From Halovivax asiaticus JCM 14624 (lineage in GTDB: Archaea > Halobacteriota > Halobacteria > Halobacteriales > Natrialbaceae), in the NCBI RefSeq assembly GCF_000337515.1, contig NZ_AOIQ01000023.1, positions 2,592-66,591 on the forward strand: DNA of 64,000 nucleotides. The letters run 5' to 3'. Below, piece after piece: positions 1 through 8,241 of this stretch (positions within the stretch are counted from its first letter, which is position 1; every line of letters begins with the position of its first letter). Under the pieces are notes generated by a model that had not been told where the DNA came from, searched no databases, and worked only from the letters and a program-made list of their open reading frames with translations. Made by a program: the position numbers and the translations under genes.

Positions 1-1
1 C

Positions 2-862
2 CCGCTGCTCGCACAGTGGCTCGGCGACGAGTACCACGAACGCGAATACAGCGCGAAACTCGTGCCCGACTCGAAGAAGGTGGCCCACCCCTCACCCTAC
101 CGCGGACGGCTCCTCCTGGTCGGCGACGCCGCCGGGCAGATGCAAGCCCAGGGCCCGATCATCAAGGGGATGAACCACGCCGTCTCCGCGGGTGCGCTCG
201 CAGCCGATGCGTTCGCGAGCACCCGCACCGAGTCGGCGCCGGACGCGGCTGGGCGCAGCTACGTCGACATGCTGGAAAAATCCGGCACGATGGACAAGCT
301 TCGTCCCCGGCGCTATCGCCTCGCGAGCAAACTCGGCGAACACGATCTCGTCGAGCGCGTGACGAACGGCCTTCTCAAATCGAAAGTTGGTCGCGTCGCC
401 GCGACGAATCGGCTCTCGGCGAAGCTACTCGAGAAGGCGTACAACTCCCCGTTCCTCGTCGGTATGCTCCCCGATACCAGCACCGGGTACGTGACCCTGC
501 CGACGGTCCTCGGCGAGGAACTCGGCCGGACGGTCCACTGGGACTCCCCGGTCGAACCCCCGGCGCTCGCCGAGCGAATCGGCGACCTCACGTACGACAC
601 GGACGTCGGTAACCCGCACATCCGGTTGCTGGACGAATCCTACGAGGCAAGCGGCGCGGCGGTCGCGGCCTGTCCGGTCAGCGCCGAGGACTTCGGTGGC
701 GGCTGTTATCGTTCCGAGGACGTCGGGGCGAACGGCTCGACAGAACGCCTCGTCAGTCTCGACACGCAACCCTGTGTCGAGTGTGGAACCTGCGCCGTCG
801 TCGCCGACACCGAGTGGGAACACCCGAGCGGCAACAAGGGAGTCGAGTTCAAACAGGGCTAG
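2..862 (+). CDS. fixC: FixC-FixX fusion, C-terminal part (electron-transfer flavoprotein dehydrogenase), truncated by window edge
   Basis: The reading frame enters from the left edge and 286 residues are visible. The first ~210 residues match the C-terminal half of the FixC/ETF-quinone oxidoreductase flavoprotein, including the FAD-binding segment LLVGDAAGQMQAQGPIIKGM near residue 38. The last ~70 residues resemble FixX, the small ferredoxin-like partner: cysteines in ACPVSAEDFGGGC, then CVECGTC, and a C-terminus ending GVEFKQG close to the FixX ending. FixC and FixX are therefore one polypeptide here. In the family this protein passes electrons from ETF (FixAB) to the quinone pool during acyl-CoA oxidation, at the membrane face. 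The start and the FAD Rossmann motif lie outside the window. The assignment is firm; the redox partner is inferred. Confidence 0.85.
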   Translation, partial: PLLAQWLGDEYHEREYSAKLVPDSKKVAHPSPYRGRLLLVGDAAGQMQAQGPIIKGMNHAVSAGALAADAFASTRTESAPDAAGRSYVDMLEKSGTMDKLRPRRYRLASKLGEHDLVERVTNGLLKSKVGRVAATNRLSAKLLEKAYNSPFLVGMLPDTSTGYVTLPTVLGEELGRTVHWDSPVEPPALAERIGDLTYDTDVGNPHIRLLDESYEASGAAVAACPVSAEDFGGGCYRSEDVGANGSTERLVSLDTQPCVECGTCAVVADTEWEHPSGNKGVEFKQG

Positions 863-904
863 GTCGCCGTGTCGACTCCGTGCAATCACGGATGCAGACG
901 ACCC

Positions 905-970
905 GCTGGGACACTGGATACGAACCGATGGGACACTGGATCCGAATCGATGGGACACTGGAGACGAACC
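905..970. repeat. Three tandem 22-bp repeats ending one base before a start codon
   Basis: Units are 905-926, 927-948 and 949-970 with the shared core GGGACACTGGA, and they differ at only a few positions. Each junction carries a CGATG. The true start codon at 972 falls exactly where the next unit would place its ATG, so the translation start region itself appears to have been duplicated. Because 22 is not a multiple of 3, the ATGs at 928, 950 and 972 lie in three different frames. The array lies 43 bp after the FixCX stop. Confidence 0.85.
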
Positions 971-971
971 C

Positions 972-1346
972 ATGAAACATCGTGGCGCACGCATTTTGGC
1001 GCTGGCCCGGCAGGCCGAGCGGGATCGCCGGCGCTGTGAGCGCGACGACTGGTCGGCATCTGATCCGGAACAACGATACCTCCGTGAGGGTGCCGGACAG
1101 GCCATCTGGCTCTACGTGGAGGGTCGAACGGGTGGGCGGTTCGTCCAGTTTTCCGCGGCCGAGTACGATGCACTGGAGACGGCGATGAACGATTGGCTCG
1201 CCTGTTACGCGCGGGCCACGGGTGTCGACCTCGACGCCTCCTTTACCCTGCGGACGGCGGCCGAGTTACTATTGGAAACGCGAAATATTCACGATGTGGC
1301 CGCGTTGCTCATCAAGAATGACGATTGGAGCTCGGCGCGTGCCTAA
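972..1346 (+). CDS. Small conserved-looking protein of unknown function
   Basis: 124 residues. I do not recognise the family. The N-terminus is basic (MKHRGARILALARQAERDRRR), followed by a mixed alpha/beta-looking segment (AIWLYVEGRTGGRFVQFSAAE) and a helical C-terminus ending NIHDVAALLIKNDDWSSARA. There is no signal peptide, membrane segment or cysteine cluster. The ATG at 972 is chosen because it opens the protein directly after the 22-bp repeat array; the longer open frame that starts further upstream runs through FixCX and through the repeats and is not credible. It follows fixCX on the same strand and could be co-transcribed with it. Confidence 0.6.
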   Translation: MKHRGARILALARQAERDRRRCERDDWSASDPEQRYLREGAGQAIWLYVEGRTGGRFVQFSAAEYDALETAMNDWLACYARATGVDLDASFTLRTAAELLLETRNIHDVAALLIKNDDWSSARA

Positions 1347-1409
1347 CGCTGGCGCTCGTCACATTCTGCGTCGCGAAGAAAATCTGCTACCGGGAAAACG
1401 CTCGCCGTG

Positions 1410-1604
1410 TTACAGGCGGGTGACGTTGGTCGCCCGGGGGCCCTTGGGGGCCTGTTCGATGTCGAATTCGATCTCTGTGCCTTCTTCGAGGTCCGGACCG
1501 CCAACGTCTTCCATGTGGAAGAAAACGTCATCGTCCGCGTCGTCAGTCTCGATGAAACCGTAGCCGCCTGTGTCGTTGAAGAAATCAACGTTGCCTTCTG
1601 CCAT
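1410..1604 (-). CDS. cspA: Cold-shock domain protein
   Basis: 64 residues, the normal length for a single cold-shock domain. The RNA-binding motifs are recognisable as GGYGFIETDD (RNP1-like; KGFGFI in bacteria) and DVFFHMEDV (RNP2-like, VFFH). The C-terminus GPRATNVTRL is typical for haloarchaeal CspA. The family binds single-stranded nucleic acid and acts as an RNA chaperone in the cytoplasm. The ATG at 1604 is used; longer upstream frames are Arg/Ser-rich shadow. No Shine-Dalgarno sequence lies upstream, and a weak TATA-like CTTATCC (complement of 1634-1640) sits about 30 bp from the start, so a near-leaderless transcript is likely. Gene identity is very secure. Confidence 0.95.
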   Translation of the reverse strand: MAEGNVDFFNDTGGYGFIETDDADDDVFFHMEDVGGPDLEEGTEIEFDIEQAPKGPRATNVTRL

Positions 1605-1686
1605 TGCTTCTAAACACAACGCCGGATCACGGATAAGACTTGCGTGGGTACTGTTGTCGCGTGAACACACGCCGCGACTGTGGTGA

Positions 1687-2244
1687 TCATCGGTGTGTCC
1701 CGGTACCGCTCTCGGTACCATCGAGCGCGACGGATTCGAGCGCCCGGTCGGCGTAGAACGCGACCGAGAAGTCCTGTGGGCTCGGGAGCGCACAGGCGAA
1801 CCAGCCGAGCGCGAACGACAGCTGGACGGGGGAGGCTGCCGTCGGCGTGTGGCCGAGCGCAGCCAGGGTGAACAGCGGGACAGCGAGGAGCAGCGGGGCG
1901 AGAGCACCAAGTTGGAGCGCCCAGGTGGGCGTGGCGGGCCGGGGAGCGGGCAACACCACTGCCCAGGGCGTCCGCGTGAGCCACCTGATCGGGTGGCCAT
2001 CGCGGTGAGGGAGGATCTTCACACGGTACGGAACGCCGCTCAGGTGGAGGGCGACGGCGTGGGTTCCTTCGTGGGCGAGGAGGCCGAAACTCACGCCGAG
2101 AGCGAGCGACGCGCCGAGCAGGGTGAATTCCGGAACCATGCGCGCGAGCCACAGCGGTGAGCCCACGACAGCGGGTTGGTGGGCCCACCAGAGCGGGTGT
2201 CCACGAACTGTGTCTCGCAGCAGAGGCTGGGAAGGCGACTGCAA
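1687..2244 (-). CDS. Membrane zinc metalloprotease-like protein (DUF3267/S2P-like)
   Basis: 185 residues. A zinc-binding HExxH motif is present (AHEGTHAVALHLSG, about residues 57-70) inside a hydrophobic segment. Two further membrane segments follow (ALQLGALAPLLLAVPLFTLAAL and SFALGWFACALPS), and an aspartate in PSPQDFSVAFY could be the third zinc ligand, as in site-2-protease relatives. This is the pattern of DUF3267-type membrane metallopeptidases, whose substrates in archaea are unknown. It sits alone on the minus strand between cspA and the UPF0179 gene. The motif is directly visible; protease activity is inferred from the family. Confidence 0.75.
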   Translation of the reverse strand: MQSPSQPLLRDTVRGHPLWWAHQPAVVGSPLWLARMVPEFTLLGASLALGVSFGLLAHEGTHAVALHLSGVPYRVKILPHRDGHPIRWLTRTPWAVVLPAPRPATPTWALQLGALAPLLLAVPLFTLAALGHTPTAASPVQLSFALGWFACALPSPQDFSVAFYADRALESVALDGTESGTGTHR

Positions 2245-2320
2245 AACGCCTCAGGGTGTCCAGATCGCGCAGTTAAGTATGGGCCGCTGTCCGACGATCG
2301 GTTGGTCGGGCGGCGAGCAC

Positions 2321-2767
2321 TCACCCGTCGGGGTCGAGCTCGACCGTGGTGAGCGAGCGATCGAGGTGGCAGACATCGTGGGGTGGGTCGCCGTGGACCG
2401 TCGCGATGCGAGCCGACTCTCCGTGCTCGATGCCGTCGGGTTCGCACAATTCGTGACTCGGGCACTCGACGTAGGGGCACGGTCCGGCGAGGCTAGCCGT
2501 ACTTCCGGCGAAGGAGCCGTCTTCGGGGACGTTCGCTCTGACTGTCGTCGGCTCGACCTCGACAGCGCGGACCCCGCGATCGTGGATCGCACACTCGAGC
2601 AACTGGCCGTTCTCTCTGACGTCGGTTACCCGATACCGCCGTCCGGACTCCAGCGTGAGACATTGACTCCGATACGGACAGCCGGCACAGGCATCGGCTT
2701 CGCCTTCGTAGACGAACTCCGTGCCAGGCTCGGCCAGTAGATCGCCGAGCAGTGTGATCGTCGACAT
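2321..2767 (-). CDS. UPF0179 family protein
   Basis: 148 residues beginning MSTITLLGDLLAEPGTEFVY. Cysteines occur in CAGCPYRSQC, CAIHD, CPYVECPSHELC and DVCH, the Cys-rich layout of the archaeal UPF0179 family, whose function is unknown. The spacing suggests metal or Fe-S binding. The ATG at 2767 matches the usual family start; the open frame upstream is Arg-rich shadow. It is followed at 3243 by another minus-strand gene reading toward it, so the two may share a transcript (69 bp apart). Confidence 0.85.
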   Translation of the reverse strand: MSTITLLGDLLAEPGTEFVYEGEADACAGCPYRSQCLTLESGRRYRVTDVRENGQLLECAIHDRGVRAVEVEPTTVRANVPEDGSFAGSTASLAGPCPYVECPSHELCEPDGIEHGESARIATVHGDPPHDVCHLDRSLTTVELDPDG

Positions 2768-2835
2768 GAATCCTCGTAGTCGCCGCGGCGGGTTAAGCCC
2801 GACGGGGCGACCGCCTCGTCGATCGCCGTTCCCGG

Positions 2836-3243
2836 CTATCGGGTCGACGATCGGCCGGTCAACTCGTCGAGTCGATCGAGGTAGCGGTCCCGGGGGACCT
2901 GATAGGCGGCCCGGTAGTCGATTTCGCCGGCGGCGAAGCGCCTCAGCAAGTCGATGGCGGTCGACTCGGCGTCCGCCTGCGAATCGACTCGCTCGACGTC
3001 CCCGACGTACACCTCGGGTTCGAGATAGAGGGTGACGAACCAGTCGTCGTCGACGGTCCGGTCGGTGGGGTTCTGCCCGGGCCGGCGCGTCCGGGCGCCG
3101 TGGGTCAGATAACACACGGGAAGACAGGGGGCAGGGTACTCGCTGCCGTCGAAGACGTCCGGTCGGTAAGCGTAGACCGTTCGTCCGTCCGACTCGTCGT
3201 CCCAGACGACCCATCCGGGCGGCAGTTCGGTGGACGGCGTCAT
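2836..3243 (-). CDS. Conserved haloarchaeal protein of unknown function (probably DUF5820)
   Basis: 135 residues from the ATG at 3243 (MTPSTELPPGWVVWDDE). An ATG at 3264 would add seven residues. The motifs PPGWVVWD, YRPDVFDG, CLPVCYLT and DDWFVTLYLEPEVY recall a short haloarchaeal family that I believe is DUF5820, with no assigned function. It has no membrane segment or signal. It lies upstream of the UPF0179 gene on the same strand. The 5' flank carries the structured region 3335-3444, so this gene may have a long leader if the TATA-like box near 3487 is its promoter. Confidence 0.7.
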   Translation of the reverse strand: MTPSTELPPGWVVWDDESDGRTVYAYRPDVFDGSEYPAPCLPVCYLTHGARTRRPGQNPTDRTVDDDWFVTLYLEPEVYVGDVERVDSQADAESTAIDLLRRFAAGEIDYRAAYQVPRDRYLDRLDELTGRSSTR

Positions 3244-3334
3244 ACCGCCACGTACACCGTGCACTCGTATAGCCCCGGCGGTTGCTGTGGGCTGTTGGCT
3301 GTTCCTTTGGTCTGTCCGTTGGGTGCGGTCCCCC

Positions 3335-3444
3335 CGCAGGGGCAGCAGCTATGGCGCGCGCCAAGCGCCTGGTCGGAGACGTGGCAAGTGCAAGCACGCC
3401 GCTTTAGCCATCGCTTCGTGTTGTCCGGGTACGCTGCCCCTGCG
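3335..3444 (-). ncRNA. Structured RNA candidate closed by a 12-bp perfect inverted repeat
   Basis: CGCAGGGGCAGC at 3335-3346 is the exact reverse complement of GCTGCCCCTGCG at 3433-3444, enclosing 86 nt. Inside, GCTATGGC (about 3348) can pair with GCCATCGC (about 3408) with one mismatch, and GGCGC/GCGCC pairs are also possible. A TATA-like motif reading GTTTATATG on the minus strand (3483-3491) lies about 26 bp before position 3461, so a minus-strand transcript would begin just before the structure. It could be a free RNA or the leader of the gene starting at 3243. Strand and expression are inferred; I could not match it to SRP RNA or RNase P RNA. Confidence 0.4.
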
Positions 3445-3789
3445 AACTTGATTCCCCGGCGCGAGGGGACGAATCGAGTGCTCATATAAACGCCTTGGGG
3501 GCAAGCTTATGTGTGTGGATTACAACCATATTAAATACCACCGATATCTGTCCAACGATCGGTGCCTGCGGTATCCGGGTGCGCACGTCCCGGGTGCCAC
3601 GAGGAACAGTATGGTGTGTCAGCCCCTCCGTCAGCGCTGGTCCGTCCGTCCCCAGTGTCGCCGATCACGCGATCACAGCGTTCGGTGGACCCACCTGCCA
3701 GCGGGATCGGCCTCGAACCGAACGTGGTGGTCCCGCGGTGAACGGATGGACACCGTTTCGGGCGGCCGATACGCGATTCCAGTGATACC
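3445..3789. promoter_or_regulatory. Divergent intergenic region upstream of the prkA operon
   Basis: No convincing gene lies here. The region holds a short hairpin (GATTC/GAATC plus CCCC/GGGG arms, about 3450-3475), a symmetric TATA-like CATATAAAC at 3483-3491 and an AT-rich CATATTAAATACC near 3527-3539 that could serve as the prkA TATA box. The second would give a leader of about 230 nt before the ATG at 3790. The small open frames here are basic and unlike haloarchaeal proteins. Confidence 0.45.
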
Positions 3790-5865
3790 ATGACCAGTGA
3801 CACCGACACGCTCGAACGACTCAGTACCGCCTACCAGCAATCGATGCCCGCCGATCTGCGCGAGGCGAAATCGTTCGGCTGGTACCTAGACGAAGTCACC
3901 GCCGATCCGAAGATCGCTCGCAACGCCCACCAGCGCGTCGCGGACATGTTCGATCACTACGGCACGACCTACGACGACGAACGCGGCGTCGTCGAGTACC
4001 ACCTGGCGTCGTTGGACCCACTCAACGACGGCGAGAACACGTTCTACGGTCGTGTCGTCCACCAGGCGATTCACGAGTTCGTCAACAAGGTCAAGTCGGG
4101 CTCGCGCCGGCTGGGGCCCGAACGCCGTATCAAACTCCTGCTGGGTCCCGTCGGCTCCGGGAAGTCACACTTCGACCGCCAGCTCCGCCGATACTTCGAA
4201 GACTACACGCTGACCGAGGACGGTCGAATGTACACGTTCCGGTGGACGAACCTCTGTGACGTCATTCGGGATCAGGACCCGTCGGACGACGTCGTCCGAT
4301 CGCCGATGAACCAGGACCCGCTCGTCCTCTTGCCGATCGAACAGCGACGAGACGTCATCGACGCGATGAACGACGGTCTCGACGCGCCGTACACGATCCA
4401 GAACGAGCAGGCGCTGGATCCGGAGAGCGAGTTTTACATGGACCGGCTCCTGGCGCACTACGAGGACGACCTCCAGGCCGTACTGGAGAATCACGTCGAG
4501 ATCGTCCGGTTCGTCGCCGACGAGAACAAACGCCAGGGGCTCGAGACGTTCGAACCGAAGGACAAGAAGAATCAGGACGAGACGGAGCTGACGGGGGACG
4601 TCAACTACTCGAAGATCGCCGTCTACGGAGAGTCCGACCCGCGCGCGTTCGACTACTCGGGCGCGTTCTGTAACGCGAATCGGGGCATCTTCTCCGGCGA
4701 GGAACTGCTCAAACTCCAGCGGGAATTCCTCTACGACTTCCTGCACGCGACCCAGGAGCAGACCATCAAGCCGAAGAACAATCCACGGATCGACATCGAC
4801 CAGGTGATCGTCGGCCGGACGAACATGCCCGAGTACAAGGACAAGAAGGGCGACGAGAAGATGGAAGCGTTCAACGACCGCACGAAGCGGATCGATTTCC
4901 CGTACGTCCTGTCTTACGAGGACGAGGCGCGCATCTACGAGAAGATGCTCGAAAACGCCGACGTTCCGGACATCCACGTCGAGCCCCACACGCTGGAGAT
5001 GGCCGGCCTCTTCGGCGTCCTCACCCGCGTCGAGGAGCCGGACTCGGACCGTGTCGACCTCCTCTCGAAGGCGAAAGCCTACAACGGCGAGATCGACGAG
5101 GCGACGGACGTCGACGTGAAGAAACTCCGCGAGGAGGCCGATCAGACCGCCGAAATCGGCGAGGGGATGGTCGGGATCTCTCCGCGGTTCATCGGCGACG
5201 AGATCGCGGAGGCGATCATGGATTCGAAGCATCGCGACCGCGAGTATCTCTCGCCGCTGACCGTGTTCTCCTTCTTCGAAGAGAACCTGGAGCACCACGG
5301 CTCGATCCCGGAGGCGGAGTTCGAGCGGTACTACCGCTATCTGGAGCGCGTCCGCGAGGAGTACCGCGAGCGCGCCATCGAGGACGTCCGCAACGCGCTG
5401 GCGTACGACGTCGAGGAGATCCAGCGCCAGGGCGAGAAGTACATGGACCACGTGATGGCCCACATCGACGACGCGACGATCGAGGACGAGCTCACCGGCC
5501 GCGAGCAAGAACCCGACGAGACCTTCCTGCGGGCCGTCGAGGAGGAACTCGACATCCCCTCCGACCGCAAGGACGACTTCCGACAGGAGGTCTCGAACTG
5601 GGTGTCACGGCGCGCACGCGAGGGCGAGGCGTTCGACCCGACGGACAACGAACGGCTTCGTCGTGCCTTAGAACGCAAACTCTGGGAGGACAAGAAGCAC
5701 AACATCAACTTCTCCGCGCTGGTCAGCGCCGGTGAGATCGACGACGAGGAGCGGTCGGCGTGGATCGACGCGTTGGTCGAACAGGGCTACTCGAAGAACG
5801 GGGCGAAGGAGGTGCTCGAGTTCGCGGGCGCCGAAGTCGCCCGCTCGGAGATCGAAGAGCAATGA
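3790..5865 (+). CDS. prkA: PrkA-family AAA+ serine kinase/protease, first copy
   Basis: 691 residues, the usual PrkA length. A Walker A motif (GPVGSGKS, about residues 119-126) lies in the N-terminal AAA+ domain. The core contains characteristic PrkA segments such as FDYSGAFCNANRGIFSGEE and GRTNMPEYKD, and the C-terminal third has the PrkA-type helical region (SRRAREGEAFDPTDNERLRR). Bacterial PrkA was described as a stress-induced serine kinase and more recently as an AAA+ protease with Lon-like features; its role in archaea is untested. It heads an apparent operon with a second PrkA (4-base ATGA overlap), YeaH and SpoVR, as in many haloarchaea and in the bacterial yeaG-yeaH/ycgB association. 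Confidence 0.93.
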   Translation: MTSDTDTLERLSTAYQQSMPADLREAKSFGWYLDEVTADPKIARNAHQRVADMFDHYGTTYDDERGVVEYHLASLDPLNDGENTFYGRVVHQAIHEFVNKVKSGSRRLGPERRIKLLLGPVGSGKSHFDRQLRRYFEDYTLTEDGRMYTFRWTNLCDVIRDQDPSDDVVRSPMNQDPLVLLPIEQRRDVIDAMNDGLDAPYTIQNEQALDPESEFYMDRLLAHYEDDLQAVLENHVEIVRFVADENKRQGLETFEPKDKKNQDETELTGDVNYSKIAVYGESDPRAFDYSGAFCNANRGIFSGEELLKLQREFLYDFLHATQEQTIKPKNNPRIDIDQVIVGRTNMPEYKDKKGDEKMEAFNDRTKRIDFPYVLSYEDEARIYEKMLENADVPDIHVEPHTLEMAGLFGVLTRVEEPDSDRVDLLSKAKAYNGEIDEATDVDVKKLREEADQTAEIGEGMVGISPRFIGDEIAEAIMDSKHRDREYLSPLTVFSFFEENLEHHGSIPEAEFERYYRYLERVREEYRERAIEDVRNALAYDVEEIQRQGEKYMDHVMAHIDDATIEDELTGREQEPDETFLRAVEEELDIPSDRKDDFRQEVSNWVSRRAREGEAFDPTDNERLRRALERKLWEDKKHNINFSALVSAGEIDDEERSAWIDALVEQGYSKNGAKEVLEFAGAEVARSEIEEQ

Positions 5866-8150
5866 CGCACGGAACCGACTACGTCTCCGACGCCGACAGC
5901 ACACTGGCGGAGACGTACGAGGAGCCCCAGCGCCTGGACGCATTCGTCGATCGCCTCTTCGAGCGGCCGACGCTCGCCGCCCACGCCTCGAAGTACCTCC
6001 TCGACGCTATCGAGGCTGCGGGGACGCGAACCGTGCTCGAAGAGGGCGAGTATCGGACGCGCTATCGCTTCTTCGACGATCCGCACAACGACGGTGAGCA
6101 CGCCGTGCTCGGCAACACGGAGATGCTGAACGCGTTCGTCGACGACCTGCGATCGATAGCCGCGGGTCGAGGCAAGGGCGAGAAACTCATCTGGTTCGAG
6201 GGACCGACGGCGACCGGGAAGTCGGAACTCAAGCGCTGTCTGATCAACGGCCTCCGTGAGTACTCGAAGACGCCAGCGGGCCGGCGCTACACCGTCGAGT
6301 GGAACGTCCGGTCGGCGACGGCGGAGGATCGCAGCCTGAGTTACGGCGTCGATCCGACAGCGGCCGACGACGAACACTGGTTCGCGAGCCCAGTACAGAC
6401 ACACCCCCTCTCGGTCTTCCCCGAGGACGTCCGCGACGACCTCCTCGCGACGCTCAACGAGTCGTCCGACGAATCCGTCCCGATCCGGCTGGAGACGGAT
6501 CTCGATCCGTTCTCCCGGGAGGCCTTCGAGTACTTAGAAGAGCGCTACCGGAACCAGGGTGTCGATTCGCTGTTCTCGGCGATCACGGACGACCGGCACC
6601 TGCGCGTGCGCAACTACGTCGTCGACGTCGGCCAGGGGATCGGTGTCCTCCACGCGGAGGACGACGGAACGCCCAAAGAACGGCTGGTCGGCTCCTGGAT
6701 GCACGGTATGCTTCAGGAACTCGACTCGCGCGGGCGGAAGAACCCGCAGGCCTTCTCCTACGATGGCGTGCTCTCGCAGGGAAACGGCGTCCTGACGATC
6801 GTCGAAGACGCCGCCCAGCACGCCGACCTCTTACGGAAACTGCTCAACGTCCCCGACGAGGGGACGGTCAAGCTGGACAAGGGGATCGGGATGGACGTCG
6901 ATACGCAACTGGTTATCATCTCCAATCCCGATCTGGAGGCCCAGCTCGATCAGCACGCCGACAAGAACGGGATGGATCCGCTGAAGGCGCTGAAGCGCCG
7001 GCTGAACAAGCGGCGCTTCCAGTACCTGACGAACCGCTCCATGGAAGCCGAACTTATCAGGCGCGAGCTGACCGACGAGACGACCGTCTGGACGGCGACC
7101 GATCCCGACCAGCGAGACGAGAAGGTTCGCCAGCCACTTTCCGTGTCGGTTACCACCGAGGCCGGTCACACGCGAGCGCGAGAACTGGCCCCACATGCCG
7201 TCGAGGCGGCCGCGCTCTACGCCGTCGTCACCCGGCTCGTCACGGAGGATCTGCCGGCGGACCTCGACCTGGTCGAGAAGGCGGTGCTCTTCGATCAGGG
7301 GTATCTGCAACAGGGAGACGTTCGCCGCGACCTCGACGACTTCGGGTTCGAGGATGACGCGCCGGACGGTACGCACGGGATTCCAGTGACGTACACGCGC
7401 GACGTGATCGCCGACCTCCTGCAGGAGGGGAGCGATCGTCACCACCCCGAGCTCCCCGTCGAAGACGTCGTCATGCCGCGAGACGTGCTAGACGCGATGG
7501 CCGACGGGCTCTTCGAGGCGCCGATCTTCTCCACGGGGGAGCAGTCGGAGTTCGAGTCTCGCGTCACGCCGGTTCGCGAGCATGTCTTCGGCCGACAGGA
7601 GTCGGACGTGATCGAGGCGATCATGGCCGACCGCCGCGTGGACGAGGAGACAGTCGCGGAATACGTCGAGCACGTCTACGCCTGGGAGACCGGCGAGCAA
7701 CTCACCGACGATCGGAACGATCCGGTCGATCCCGACCCGCTGAAGATGAAACTGTTCGAGGTCGAGGAGCTCGGTCGGTTCCACGAACTCGACTACGACG
7801 GAAATCGGCCAACCGAGGACGTCCGCGAGTTCCGCCAGGAGAATGTCATCACCGCGCTGAACCGGTACGCCTGGGAGCACCGCGACGAGGCGTTCTCCGC
7901 GGCGGATGCGGACCTGACCGCGATCCCGGTTCTGACGGACGTCCTCGAAGCACACGACTGGGAGGACGTCCGTCGTCACTACGAGGATCTGGATCCGCAC
8001 GCGTGGGACGACCCGCCGAGCAATACGGAGACCGAGCGCGTCAAGTCGACGACGATCGATCGGTTGGTCGACGACTTCGGCTACTCCGTCGCCTCGGCCG
8101 AACTGACGAGTCGACACGTCATGAGCCAGGTGAGTTACCAGTGGGAGTGA
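5862..8150 (+). CDS. prkA2: PrkA-like AAA+ protein, second and divergent copy
   Basis: 762 residues from the ATG at 5862, which overlaps the prkA stop (ATGA); the longer upstream frame is antiparallel shadow inside prkA. Walker A is GPTATGKS (about residues 114-121). Shared PrkA features include FSYDGVLSQGNGVLTIVEDA, LVIISNPDLEAQL and MDPLKALKRRL, but the sequence differs strongly from its neighbour and is about 70 residues longer. Paired PrkA paralogues are typical for haloarchaea and suggest a hetero-oligomeric AAA+ ring. That assembly is inference. The same transcript probably continues into the YeaH gene 91 bp downstream. Confidence 0.9.
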   Translation: MTHGTDYVSDADSTLAETYEEPQRLDAFVDRLFERPTLAAHASKYLLDAIEAAGTRTVLEEGEYRTRYRFFDDPHNDGEHAVLGNTEMLNAFVDDLRSIAAGRGKGEKLIWFEGPTATGKSELKRCLINGLREYSKTPAGRRYTVEWNVRSATAEDRSLSYGVDPTAADDEHWFASPVQTHPLSVFPEDVRDDLLATLNESSDESVPIRLETDLDPFSREAFEYLEERYRNQGVDSLFSAITDDRHLRVRNYVVDVGQGIGVLHAEDDGTPKERLVGSWMHGMLQELDSRGRKNPQAFSYDGVLSQGNGVLTIVEDAAQHADLLRKLLNVPDEGTVKLDKGIGMDVDTQLVIISNPDLEAQLDQHADKNGMDPLKALKRRLNKRRFQYLTNRSMEAELIRRELTDETTVWTATDPDQRDEKVRQPLSVSVTTEAGHTRARELAPHAVEAAALYAVVTRLVTEDLPADLDLVEKAVLFDQGYLQQGDVRRDLDDFGFEDDAPDGTHGIPVTYTRDVIADLLQEGSDRHHPELPVEDVVMPRDVLDAMADGLFEAPIFSTGEQSEFESRVTPVREHVFGRQESDVIEAIMADRRVDEETVAEYVEHVYAWETGEQLTDDRNDPVDPDPLKMKLFEVEELGRFHELDYDGNRPTEDVREFRQENVITALNRYAWEHRDEAFSAADADLTAIPVLTDVLEAHDWEDVRRHYEDLDPHAWDDPPSNTETERVKSTTIDRLVDDFGYSVASAELTSRHVMSQVSYQWE

Positions 8151-8241
8151 GCGTCGAGAGCCGAGTGCGACACCGACGCATCCCGTACGATGAGGGAGGC
8201 CGGTCGATACTCGTCGTCACACCCGGTGAGGTGACTCGCGA

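Noticed and set aside
905-970. Tandem repeats as a CRISPR array
   Set aside because: Units are directly adjacent with no unique spacers and no cas genes are in the window.
3335-3475. SRP RNA or RNase P RNA
   Set aside because: The conserved SRP loop (GGAAGG...AGC) and the RNase P GAGGAAAGTCC element are absent.
3240-3485. Cys-rich basic 81-codon minus-strand frame
   Set aside because: Cysteine spacing does not match ribosomal or zinc-finger proteins; the interval is better explained by the inverted-repeat structure.
4165-5508. 447-codon frame antisense to prkA (and similar long antisense frames at 8119-9456, 9525-11090, 24639-25967, 27034-28653 and 44531-46138)
   Set aside because: Long complementary frames are a by-product of high G+C and strong codon bias; their products are Arg/Val- or His-rich without domains.
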